Assembly: GCF_032681285.1 (NCBI RefSeq)
Contig: NZ_CP136336.1
Span: 3,645,001-3,709,000, forward strand
Source: Piscinibacter gummiphilus
GTDB taxonomy: Bacteria > Pseudomonadota > Gammaproteobacteria > Burkholderiales > Burkholderiaceae_C
Reading direction: 5' to 3'
Length of the DNA: 64,000 bases
Shown: in pieces, positions 42,622 to 50,616 of the stretch
How the letters are laid out: every line of letters begins with the position of its first letter
Position numbering within the stretch: position 1 is the first letter of the stretch
Notes under the pieces: model-generated
Database searches by the model: none
Told to the model about the DNA's origin: nothing
Seen by the model: the letters and a program-made list of their open reading frames with translations, nothing else
Position numbers and translations under genes: made by a program

Positions 42622-44403
42622 TCAGTGGTTGTGGCGCGGCGTGCGTTCGGCGATGCGCCGGTACTTCAGGGCCATGTCGAGCGTGGCGCCGTCCACCAGC
42701 TGGCCGGTGTGGCTGCGGTACATCTCTTCCCATGGGGACTGGCTGGGTGGCACTGGCGGCGTCGGCAGCTCGCGCTTGCGGCGCTCGATCTCGTCGACCG
42801 GCACCAGCGCGTCGCAGCGGCCGGCATTCAGGTCGATGCGGATCACATCGCCGGTCTGCAGCCAGCTCAAGCCACCGCCGGCGGCGCTTTCGGGCGACAC
42901 GTTCAGGATCGACGGGCTGTCAGCCGTGCCCGACTGGCGGCCATCGCCCAGCGTGGGCAGCGCGACGATGCCGCGCTGGATGAGCGCATCGGGCGGTTGC
43001 ATGTTCACCACCTCGGCCGAGCCCGGCCAGCCGATGGGGCCGGCGCCACGCATCACGAGGATGCAGCCTTCGTCGATCTCGAGCGCCGGGTCGTTGATGC
43101 GGGCGTGGTAGTCGTCGGCGCCGTCGAACACCACGGCGCGCGCTTCGAAGACGCCCTCGTGCCCCGGCCGGCTCAGGTAGCGCTCGCGAAAGCGCTGCGA
43201 GATCACCGACGTCTTCATGATGCCGAAGTCGAACAGGTTGCCGCTCAGCACCAGGAAGCCGGCTTTCTGCATGAGCGGCGCGTCGAACGGGCGGATCACG
43301 TCACGATCGGTGGGCGCGCGGCCCTCGATGTTTTGCGCCACCGTCTTGCCGGTGACGCTCGCGCAACCACCATGCAGGCGACCGGCCTGCTGCAGCTCCC
43401 ACATCAGCGCCGACACGCCGCCGGCGCGGAAGAATCGTTCGCCGAGAAACTTGCCGGCGGGCTGCATGTTCAGCAGCAGCGGCAGGTCGTAGGCGTGCTC
43501 GGTCCAGTCTTCGGGGCGCAACTCCACGCCGGCATGGCGGGCCATCGCCATGATGTGCACTTGCGCGTTGCTGGAGCCCCCCGCCACGCTGACGATCGAC
43601 AGCGCGTTGAGAAAACTCTCGCGGCTGAGGATGCGTGACGGGCGCAAGTCCTCGAAGGCCATGCCGACGATGCGCCGCCCGGTCTCGTAGGCCATCTGGC
43701 CGCGCTCGCGGTACGGCGCGGGAATGGCCGCGCAGCCGGGCAACGAGAGCCCCAGCGCCTCGGCCACCGCATTCATGGTCGAGGCCGTGCCCATCGTGTT
43801 GCAGTGGCCGGCCGAGGGGGCGCTGCTGCAGGCGCGCTGCATGAATTCTTCTTCGTCGATCTCGCCGGCCGCTAGCTGCCGGCGGCTGCGCCAGATGACC
43901 GTGCCCGAGCCCACCAGCTCGCCGTCATGCCAGCCGTCGAGCATGGGCCCGCCCGACAGCACGATGGCCGGGATGTCGACGGTCGACGCGGCCATGATGC
44001 CGGCCGGTGTGGTCTTGTCGCAGCCGGTGGTCAGCACCACCGCGTCGATCGGGTAGCCGTACAGAATCTCGACCAGGCCCAGGTAGGCCAGGTTGCGGTC
44101 GAGCGCTGCGCTCGGGCGGCGGCAGTTCTCGAAGATCGGGTGCACCGGGAACTCGATCGGGACGCCTCCCGCGTCGCGAATGCCGTCGCGCACCCGGCGC
44201 GCGAGCTCCAGGTGAATGCGGTTGCACGGCGAGAGGTCGCTGCCCGTCTGCGCGATGCCGACGATGGGCCGGCCGGAGCGGAGCTCTTCGGGCGTCAGCC
44301 CGTAGTTCATGAAGCGCTCCAGGTAGAGCGCCGTCATGTCGGAGCGTTGGGGGTCGGCAAACCATTCGCGCGAGCGAAAGCGCCGACCGGCTCGGTGGTC
44401 CAT
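42622..44403 (-). CDS. IlvD/Edd family aldonate dehydratase (xylonate/arabonate type)
   Basis: A 593-residue Fe-S dehydratase. The N-terminus RSREWFADPQRSDMTALYLE and SGRPIVGIAQTGSDLSPCN place it among the sugar-acid dehydratases (L-arabonate, D-xylonate, D-fuconate) rather than IlvD. Cluster and Mg ligands are in TTGCDKTTPAGIM and AGHCNTMGTASTMN. It would turn an aldonate into its 2-keto-3-deoxy acid, the substrate of the FAH-fold enzyme downstream. 21 bases separate the two genes. The sugar dehydrogenase and lactonase that would precede it are not in the window. Confidence 0.92.
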   Translation of the reverse strand: MDHRAGRRFRSREWFADPQRSDMTALYLERFMNYGLTPEELRSGRPIVGIAQTGSDLSPCNRIHLELARRVRDGIRDAGGVPIEFPVHPIFENCRRPSAALDRNLAYLGLVEILYGYPIDAVVLTTGCDKTTPAGIMAASTVDIPAIVLSGGPMLDGWHDGELVGSGTVIWRSRRQLAAGEIDEEEFMQRACSSAPSAGHCNTMGTASTMNAVAEALGLSLPGCAAIPAPYRERGQMAYETGRRIVGMAFEDLRPSRILSRESFLNALSIVSVAGGSSNAQVHIMAMARHAGVELRPEDWTEHAYDLPLLLNMQPAGKFLGERFFRAGGVSALMWELQQAGRLHGGCASVTGKTVAQNIEGRAPTDRDVIRPFDAPLMQKAGFLVLSGNLFDFGIMKTSVISQRFRERYLSRPGHEGVFEARAVVFDGADDYHARINDPALEIDEGCILVMRGAGPIGWPGSAEVVNMQPPDALIQRGIVALPTLGDGRQSGTADSPSILNVSPESAAGGGLSWLQTGDVIRIDLNAGRCDALVPVDEIERRKRELPTPPVPPSQSPWEEMYRSHTGQLVDGATLDMALKYRRIAERTPRHNH

Positions 44404-44464
44404 GGCCGTCGTGGGAGAAGAAGGTGGAGGGAAGGCGGCGGCGCCGCCTCCCGTGGTGTGCCGC

Positions 44465-45475
44465 TTACTTGGCGGCGGTCGTGCCGCCGCGCACCTTGGC
44501 CAGCTCGGCGTTCATCTCGGCGGTGGAGTCTTCGCCGAATTCCTTGCTGAACTTGGCCAGCACCGGCTGCAGCTTGCTGCGCATCTTGGCGTGCTCGGCC
44601 GCGGGCAGCTCGGTGATCTGCATGCCGGCCTTCTTCAGATCGGCGAGCGCCGTCTCGGAAAACGCGCGAATGGTCTTGCGCTCGTAGGCGGTGGCTTCAC
44701 GCGCAGCCTCCTGCACGATCTTGCGTTCGTCGGCCGAGAGGCCATCCCACGTCTTCTTCGCCAGCAGCAGCACCCAGGCGCTGTACATGTGCCGCGAGAG
44801 CACCATGTGCTTCTGCACTTCGTAGAACTTGCTCGCGAGGATGGTGGCCGCCGGGTTCTCCTGGCCGTCTACCGCCGCCTGCTCCATCGCCGTGTAGAGC
44901 TCGGTGAAGGGCATGGGCGTGGCGTTGGCGCCGAGGGCGTTGAAGGTGTCGAGGAAGAGCGGGCTCTGGATGACGCGCAGCTTCAGGCCGCTCAGGTCGT
45001 CGGCCTTCTGCACCGGCCGGCGCGAGTTGGTGACGTGGCGGAAGCCGTTCTCCCAGAAGGCGAGGCCGATGAGGCCCTTGTCGGGCAGCGTGGCCAGCAG
45101 CTTCTGGCCGAACGGGCCGTCGAGCACGGCGTCGGCCTCCTTCTCGTTGTTGAAGGTCATGGGCAGGTTCAGCACGCCGAAGGGCTTGACCAGCGAGACG
45201 AGCGTGGAGCTGTCGGGGATGGTCATCTCCAGCGTGCCGCCGCGCAGGGCCGAGGTCATGCTGATGTCGTTGCCGAGCGAGCCGCTGGTGTAGACCCGCG
45301 CGGTGAGCTTGCCGCCGCTCTTGGCGGCCAGCTGGTCGGCGAAGAACTTAAGCGCCTTCGCCTGCGGATGCTCTTCGTTGAGGCCGGTGCCGATCTTGAA
45401 TACGTGCTGCGCCGCCGCGGGGGCAACCAGGGCGGCCAGCAGGGCGGCCGCGACGCCGAGTGATCTGATTTTCAT
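44465..45475 (-). CDS. TRAP transporter substrate-binding protein (DctP)
   Basis: A 336-residue periplasmic receptor. Signal peptide MKIRSLGVAAALLAALVAPAAA, then HVFKIGTGLNEEHPQAKALK. The family's carboxylate-binding Arg is in GLKLRVIQSPLFLD, followed by ALGANATPMPFTELYTAMEQ and AAVDGQENP. The start ATG has GGAG five bases upstream. It is the first gene of the operon, facing the LysR regulator across 140 bases. The preserved Arg supports an acidic ligand, in line with an aldonate or uronate. Confidence 0.93.
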   Translation of the reverse strand: MKIRSLGVAAALLAALVAPAAAQHVFKIGTGLNEEHPQAKALKFFADQLAAKSGGKLTARVYTSGSLGNDISMTSALRGGTLEMTIPDSSTLVSLVKPFGVLNLPMTFNNEKEADAVLDGPFGQKLLATLPDKGLIGLAFWENGFRHVTNSRRPVQKADDLSGLKLRVIQSPLFLDTFNALGANATPMPFTELYTAMEQAAVDGQENPAATILASKFYEVQKHMVLSRHMYSAWVLLLAKKTWDGLSADERKIVQEAAREATAYERKTIRAFSETALADLKKAGMQITELPAAEHAKMRSKLQPVLAKFSKEFGEDSTAEMNAELAKVRGGTTAAK

Positions 45476-45525
45476 GATGTCTCCGTGATGAGGATTGCGA
45501 GGCGCGGACACCCTGCCTCGACGTG

Positions 45526-45583
45526 CCGGCCCTCTGTGAAGCCGATCAGTGGGGCTGAAGGCTAGGTGAGCCCCCAGGGCCGG
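45526..45583 (+). promoter_or_regulatory. Nested dyads in the dctP/lysR divergent promoter region
   Basis: CCGGCCCT (45526-45533) is inverted as AGGGCCGG (45576-45583). Between them GGGGCT (45551-45556) is inverted as AGCCCC (45569-45574). The region lies between the two divergent starts (45475 and 45616), where a LysR protein normally binds. Assignment to this regulator is inference. Confidence 0.45.
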
Positions 45584-45615
45584 TCCACTGACTTTTTCGC
45601 TAGCATCGATTCCAA

Positions 45616-46587
45616 ATGGTGATGAGTCCGGACAAGCCTTCTGGCAAACCCTTGGCCTTGGCGCAGGTCGCGCGGCTGCGCTTCCGGCATCTGCAGTTCC
45701 TCGACATCCTGGGCAAGACGCGCAACCTGCGCCTCACCGCCGAGCAGATGCACATCACGCAGCCGGCCGCCACCAAGGTGCTGATGGACATCGAAGAGAT
45801 GCTCGAGTCGACCCTGTTCGACCGCCTGCCGCGCGGCATGCGCCCCAACGAGCTGGGCCTCTTCACCTTGCGCTATGCGCACGCCGCACTCGACGGCCAC
45901 CGCAAGTTCGTCGACGAGTTCAGCACCTTGAAGCAAGGCGGGCACGGCCATGTGTCGATCGGCGCCATCTCGGGCTCGGCCGCACACCTGCTGATCGCCG
46001 CGGTGGCCGAGCTGCAGCGCCTGCGCCCGCTGCTGGTGGTGAAGGTGCTGGAACAGAGCAGCGACCAGCTCATCGTGTGGCTGGCCGAACGCAAGATCGA
46101 CGTGATGATCGGCCGCTTCACCGACGAATCGCAACGCGCCCAGTTCCAGTACGAGAAGCTCGCCGGCGAAGGCCTGCAGGTCACGGCGGGTGTGCACCAC
46201 CCACTGCGCGGGCCCACCGCACCGAGCCTGCTGGAGCTGTCGCACTGGCCGTGGATTCTTTACCCGACGTCGACCGCGCTGCGCAGGGTGTCGGACGACA
46301 TCTTCAGCCGCACAGGCCTGTCGCTCACCTCAGGCATCGTCGAGACGCCGTCGTTCCTGTTCGCACTCGAGCTGATGCAGAGCACCAACATGCTGTCGCT
46401 TCAGCCGGCGGCGCTGGTGGACAAGTACGTGCGGCGAGGCCTGCTGACGCGCATCGCGGCCGAGCTGCCCGATCGCATGCCCGACTTCGGGATGATCACG
46501 CTGCAGGGGGAGCCGCCGAGCACGGCGGCGCAGGCGTTCATGGATGTGATGCGACAGCTTGCGGGGCAGGTGGAAGACGCGGCGTAG
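45616..46587 (+). CDS. LysR family regulator (GbpR-like) of the xylan/sugar-acid operon
   Basis: A 323-residue LysR-type regulator. The HTH is at about residues 25-65 (RHLQFLDILGKTRNLRLTAE; QMHITQPAATKVLMDIEEML), with the inducer-binding domain from about 100 (VSIGAISGSAAHLLIAAVAE). It resembles GbpR-type regulators of sugar receptors. Divergent from dctP, so it probably controls the transporter, dehydratases and xylanase and itself. ATG at 45616 or 45622 are both possible starts; neither has a strong ribosome site. Confidence 0.9.
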   Translation: MVMSPDKPSGKPLALAQVARLRFRHLQFLDILGKTRNLRLTAEQMHITQPAATKVLMDIEEMLESTLFDRLPRGMRPNELGLFTLRYAHAALDGHRKFVDEFSTLKQGGHGHVSIGAISGSAAHLLIAAVAELQRLRPLLVVKVLEQSSDQLIVWLAERKIDVMIGRFTDESQRAQFQYEKLAGEGLQVTAGVHHPLRGPTAPSLLELSHWPWILYPTSTALRRVSDDIFSRTGLSLTSGIVETPSFLFALELMQSTNMLSLQPAALVDKYVRRGLLTRIAAELPDRMPDFGMITLQGEPPSTAAQAFMDVMRQLAGQVEDAA

Positions 46588-46640
46588 GTCAGCCAATGCC
46601 CGGTGCAGACTGAATCGAGGCGCTCAGCTGCGCTCGCCCA

Positions 46641-46925
46641 TCAGGCGCCGCCGCCGAGCCATGCCGACAGCCGATGCTCGCAAGTCTTGAAGACGACATA
46701 GGCCACGCAGCTCACGAAGCCTTGCGCAACCAGTTCGATCAATTGTTGAAGGGCGCCGTCCATCAATGCCATCACACCGTGTTCGCGCAGCAGCTGCAGA
46801 TTCGCCGCCAGCAAGCTGACGAGATTCAAGGTGCCAAGCGCACCAACCAGGAAGCTCACGCCGAGGACGACAAACGTGAGCCAAAGCCGAGACAGCACGA
46901 CTCTTTGGAACAAGGTGTTGATCAT
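46641..46925 (-). CDS. Small conserved membrane protein
   Basis: A 94-residue protein with two hydrophobic segments, about 9-38 (SRLWLTFVVLGVSFLVGALG onward) and 68-84 (VAQGFVSCVAYVVFKTCEHR). The stretches LWL..VVLG, GTLNLVSLLAANLQLL and VMALMDGALQQLIEL look like a small family I have met in other Burkholderiales, of unknown function. No good ribosome site precedes the ATG. It is on the other strand from the defence cassette and probably belongs to the chromosomal backbone rather than to the island. Confidence 0.62.
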   Translation of the reverse strand: MINTLFQRVVLSRLWLTFVVLGVSFLVGALGTLNLVSLLAANLQLLREHGVMALMDGALQQLIELVAQGFVSCVAYVVFKTCEHRLSAWLGGGA

Positions 46926-47069
46926 GGTTGCCGGCCAGATGACGATCCGTGAGTCGCTGGGGGCGGCCGGGAACTTACAGATGCGCGCTTGGTGCTGTGG
47001 ATGCCTCGTGAGGCCGCGCGACGAGCGGAGGAAGATCTGCGCGAGAGTCGGGAGCAGACTGCCTGCGGT

Positions 47070-47097
47070 CGGTCACCGTCTAGACTCTCGGCGACCG
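47070..47097 (+). promoter_or_regulatory. Dyad upstream of the Gabija genes
   Basis: CGGTCACC (47070-47077) and GGCGACCG (47090-47097) are inverted with one mismatch, around the palindrome GTCTAGAC (47078-47085). It lies about 105 bases before gajA in a region without a gene and could be an operator. No convincing -35/-10 pair was found nearby. Confidence 0.3.
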
Positions 47098-47201
47098 GTT
47101 TGCCTGAGAGCTGACGTTGGGGAATGCCTGACGAAAACCGTGCATCCCTTCGGCAGCTTCGTATCGCGTTGGGATACTTGCCAGACAAACTGGGAGGAAA
47201 C

Positions 47202-48935
47202 ATGACGCGCGTCCGTCGCCTTGAAGTTCGCAACTTCCGCTCGATACAGGCACTTGATTGGACGCCGTCCAACGGCGTGAACTGTCTAGTTGGCCCGGGT
47301 GACAGTGGCAAGTCGACCATCCTTGATGCCATCGACCTGTGCCTTGGAGCGCGCAGGAGCGCACCTTTCGGCGACACGGACTTCTTCAGCCTGGACGTCA
47401 CGCGGACCATCGTGATTGCGGTCACGCTCGGTGGACTACCGGACGCCCTGAAGAACATCGACACCTACGGAGAGTTTCTCCGCGGATTTGATCTCGGCAC
47501 AGGATTGCTTGAAGACGAACCGCGCGCAGGACTAGAAACGGTTTTGACGCTGAAGCTGGAGGTCAAGGGCGACCTTGAGCCAAGTTGGACGCTTCAATCC
47601 GACCGAGCCACCAACCAGCAACTGGAACGGTCTCTGGCCTGGAAGGACCGCAGCCTCCTTACGCCAGCCCGAATCGGGACCTACGCGAACACGAACCTTT
47701 CCTGGGCTAGGGGCTCGGTGTTGAACCGACTTACGGAAGAGCGCGCGAACCTTGGATCGGAACTCGCCGACGCAGCACGTGCCGCCCGGGCCACCTTCGG
47801 AGCGCAGGCTGGCCCCCAACTCGCCCAGACCCTGCAACTGGTCGCTCAGACAGCTACCGACCTGGGCGTAGCCGTCGGCGCGAGCGCTCAGGCGCTACTT
47901 GATGCTCACTCGGTCTCGATTAGCGATGGTGCTATAGCCCTCCACAGCGAAGCCGGCATTCCTCTTCGGTCGCTGGGAACCGGTTCGGGGCGGCTCCTTG
48001 TCGCGGGTTTACAGAGGGCCGCAGCGGCGGCTGCAACCATCGCCTTGGTAGACGAAGTCGAGTACGGACTTGAGCCGCATCGGCTTATGCGGTTGCTCGA
48101 CTCACTCGGTGCGAAAGACGCGACTCAGCCGCTGCAGGTCTTTATGACTACCCATTCACCGGTGACGCTCAGGGAACTCGCTGGCAACCAGCTTTTCGTC
48201 GTGCGCGAGCGTTTGGGCATCCACACAGCCACATGCGCCGGTACGGACGACGGCATTCAGGGTACCTTGCGCAAGGCAGCCGAGGCCTTCCTGTCCAAGT
48301 CCGTCATCGTCTGCGAGGGTGCGAGTGAGGTCGGATTCGCTCGCGGTATGGATCAGTGGTGGGTCCACTGTGGTGCGACGTCATTTCTGGCCCGCGGAGG
48401 CTCATACGTGGACGCAGGCGGAGGAAGCCCCGACCAATGCTTCATACGAGGTGAGGCGTTCCTCAAACTGGGCTATCGCGTCCTCGTCTTCGTCGACGCG
48501 GACAAGCCAGTTTCGACCGTCGGACTCGTTGAGAGATTCATTGCGAATGGCGGGCAGTACCTCACATGGCGACCGGGCTTGGCACTTGAGGACGAGCTAT
48601 TCCTCCATTCAAGCAATGACGCCGTGCATGCGCTGCTGAATAAAGCGGACGAGATGGTCGGCCGCGAGCTCATGGCTGAGCACGTTAAGTCGAAGTCGCA
48701 CGGACAAGTCACCTTGGATTCCATAGAGGCCGAACGGATGAATGGCGGCTACACGCCTGCGAGTCGAGCATTGCTCGGACTTGCCGCTCGCAACAACAAG
48801 AACGGCTGGTTCAAGTCAGTGACTGGTTTCCAGGAAATCGCTAAGGACGTCGTCGGACCTCACATTGCGAATGCAGAGCCGGGCTTCGTCCAAATTGCGA
48901 ACCAACTCTGGGGATGGACGAGTGCCGCCGCCTGA
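47202..48935 (+). CDS. gajA: Gabija-type OLD-family ATPase/TOPRIM nuclease GajA
   Basis: A 577-residue protein, near-identical in length to characterised GajA (about 578). The start ATG has a strong GGAGGAAA site; a longer upstream frame lacks one. The N-terminal ABC-type ATPase has Walker A GPGDSGKST at 31-39, a signature-like LGTGSGRL near 258-265, Walker B ALVDEVEYGLEP with Asp284/Glu285, and the H-loop MTTHSP. The C-terminal TOPRIM nuclease has VIVCEGASE (Glu372) and LVFVDADKP (Asp432, Asp434), with a late Lys in GWFKSVTGF. Known Gabija complexes nick or degrade phage DNA when nucleotides fall. The helicase gene overlaps by 14 bases. G+C is visibly lower than in the neighbours. Confidence 0.9.
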   Translation: MTRVRRLEVRNFRSIQALDWTPSNGVNCLVGPGDSGKSTILDAIDLCLGARRSAPFGDTDFFSLDVTRTIVIAVTLGGLPDALKNIDTYGEFLRGFDLGTGLLEDEPRAGLETVLTLKLEVKGDLEPSWTLQSDRATNQQLERSLAWKDRSLLTPARIGTYANTNLSWARGSVLNRLTEERANLGSELADAARAARATFGAQAGPQLAQTLQLVAQTATDLGVAVGASAQALLDAHSVSISDGAIALHSEAGIPLRSLGTGSGRLLVAGLQRAAAAAATIALVDEVEYGLEPHRLMRLLDSLGAKDATQPLQVFMTTHSPVTLRELAGNQLFVVRERLGIHTATCAGTDDGIQGTLRKAAEAFLSKSVIVCEGASEVGFARGMDQWWVHCGATSFLARGGSYVDAGGGSPDQCFIRGEAFLKLGYRVLVFVDADKPVSTVGLVERFIANGGQYLTWRPGLALEDELFLHSSNDAVHALLNKADEMVGRELMAEHVKSKSHGQVTLDSIEAERMNGGYTPASRALLGLAARNNKNGWFKSVTGFQEIAKDVVGPHIANAEPGFVQIANQLWGWTSAAA

Positions 48936-50346
48936 AATCGATATCTTTCAGGCGCGCCTAGGCTCAGTGACCGCCCCGGCCGGATGCGGCAAGACCCAGC
49001 TCATCGCGGACGCGCTGAGTCAGCACACCGACATCAAGCCAGTCTTGGTGTTGACGCACACCAACGCTGGAGTCACCGCTCTACGCGCGAGGCTCCAGCG
49101 CGGAGGCGTCCCGAGCTCAGCGTACAGGGTGTCGACCATCGACGGTTTCGCGATGCAGTTGGCGGCAAAGTTTCCTCTCCGCGTGGGCCTCGATGCACGC
49201 GTTCTCGAGCTGGCCAACCCGAACGCCGACTACCCAGCTATCCGAGTCGCCGTTCGAGGTCTCCTACAGGCAGGTCACATCGGTGACCCCATCGCTTCGA
49301 CTTATTCGCGCTTGCTGGTGGACGAGTATCAAGACTGCAACACCGCGCAGCACGCCATCGTCTGTTCCATCGCGCAAGCGCTGCCCTCCTGCATTCTTGG
49401 TGACCCGATGCAGGCGATATTCGGCTTCCGCGACCCGCTGGTTCACTGGGAGCGTGAGGCTCAGGCCGCGTTCCCGCCCATCGGCTCGCTGCAGACCCCT
49501 TGGCGATGGCGCCTCGCAGGCATGGACGCACTGGGGGCTTGGCTACTGCAAGCCCGGGCATCATTGCAGGCCGGTCAACCTGTGGATCTGCGTGGAGCGC
49601 CAGAGGGCGTCCAGTGGGTTCAACTGACCCGAGGCATGGAAGTGCAGCAGCGACTGGCGGCCGCCCGGACGGAAGCGCCAATCCGAGACGGCCGCGTTTT
49701 GGTGATTGGCGACTCCATGAATGTCAACGGTCGCCACCAACTCACCATGCAGACACCGGGCGCCACCTCCGTCGAGGCTGTCGACCTGAAGGACCTAGTG
49801 AGCTTCGCCCGCCAGTTCGACTTAGGGAATCCAAACGCGCTGCGACGGCTTGCCGAGTTCGCGACTTCACTGATGACCGAGGTAGGCACTGCCAACTTAC
49901 TCGCGCGAGTCGAAACGATACGAGGCGGCCGAGCCCGCACGCCGGCAACGCACGCAGAAGCCGCAGCAGTGGCGTTCATGGCGTCTCCCAGTCACACGAC
50001 CTCGATTGACGTGCTCCAGGCCCTCGCGGACCAACGCGGTGCGCGTGTCTACCGACCCGAAGTGCTGCATTGCTGTATCTCGGCGTTGAGAGCAGCCGGA
50101 GGCGAAGGTGGGTTCATTGGTGCGGCAATGCGAGCCCGTGAGCGAAACCGCCATCGGGGCCGGCCGCTGGGCCGGCGCGCCGTTGGAAGCACTCTTCTTC
50201 TTAAAGGGCTGGAGGCTGACGTCGCGGTCATTCTTGAGCCCGAGCGCATGACTGCACAGCACCTCTACGTGGCGCTCACGCGAGGCGCAAGGCGAGTCGT
50301 TGTTTGCTCGGCGACGCCTTTGCTAACGCCCGCCGCAGGCCGCTAG
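48922..50346 (+). CDS. gajB: Gabija-type UvrD-like helicase GajB
   Basis: A 474-residue superfamily 1 helicase, close to characterised GajB (about 494) and much shorter than full UvrD. The GTG start lies 14 bases inside gajA, preceded by GGGGATGGA; coupling is likely. Motif I is APAGCGKTQLI (Lys24-Thr25), motif II VDEYQD (133-138), motif III ILGDPMQAIFGFRDP, motif V LLLKGLEADVAV and motif VI YVALTRGARRVVV. In Gabija GajB associates with the GajA tetramer and senses DNA ends or single strands. Low-GC codon use matches gajA, so both were probably acquired together. Confidence 0.9.
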   Translation: MPPPEIDIFQARLGSVTAPAGCGKTQLIADALSQHTDIKPVLVLTHTNAGVTALRARLQRGGVPSSAYRVSTIDGFAMQLAAKFPLRVGLDARVLELANPNADYPAIRVAVRGLLQAGHIGDPIASTYSRLLVDEYQDCNTAQHAIVCSIAQALPSCILGDPMQAIFGFRDPLVHWEREAQAAFPPIGSLQTPWRWRLAGMDALGAWLLQARASLQAGQPVDLRGAPEGVQWVQLTRGMEVQQRLAAARTEAPIRDGRVLVIGDSMNVNGRHQLTMQTPGATSVEAVDLKDLVSFARQFDLGNPNALRRLAEFATSLMTEVGTANLLARVETIRGGRARTPATHAEAAAVAFMASPSHTTSIDVLQALADQRGARVYRPEVLHCCISALRAAGGEGGFIGAAMRARERNRHRGRPLGRRAVGSTLLLKGLEADVAVILEPERMTAQHLYVALTRGARRVVVCSATPLLTPAAGR

Positions 50347-50616
50347 CGGATGCTCATTCAAGAACTGAGCTCACCCTCTCCGTGGTGAGGTTCGGCCTTC
50401 GACGACCGCTCCGCGCTCTAAATCGGATGTGCGCTACCGAACACCGAGCTTCTGCTTCCGCTGCAGAACAGTCTTGGGAGCGAGCAATAGCAGCAATGCA
50501 TACGCTCCCCGCGTCGTCCTGTCGCTGCATAGCCATGCTCCTGGCCTGCGTGCAGCGCAGTCTCACGCTGGAGAGCTCGACACTGCAGTGAGTCGAGGCT
50601 TCATCGCTTGCGACGA
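50347..50616. other. Non-coding stretch after the Gabija cassette
   Basis: 270 bases without a credible gene. Short open frames exist on both strands but have no family resemblance, no ribosome sites, and compositions rich in Arg/Ser/Ala as expected by chance. I see no integrase, tRNA end or clear direct repeat that would mark an island boundary. It could be the decayed remnant of an inserted gene. Confidence 0.5.

Noticed and set aside
50354-50566. Short open frames after gajB as a possible third defence gene
   Set aside because: No ribosome site, no motifs, Arg/Ser-rich chance-like composition on both strands.
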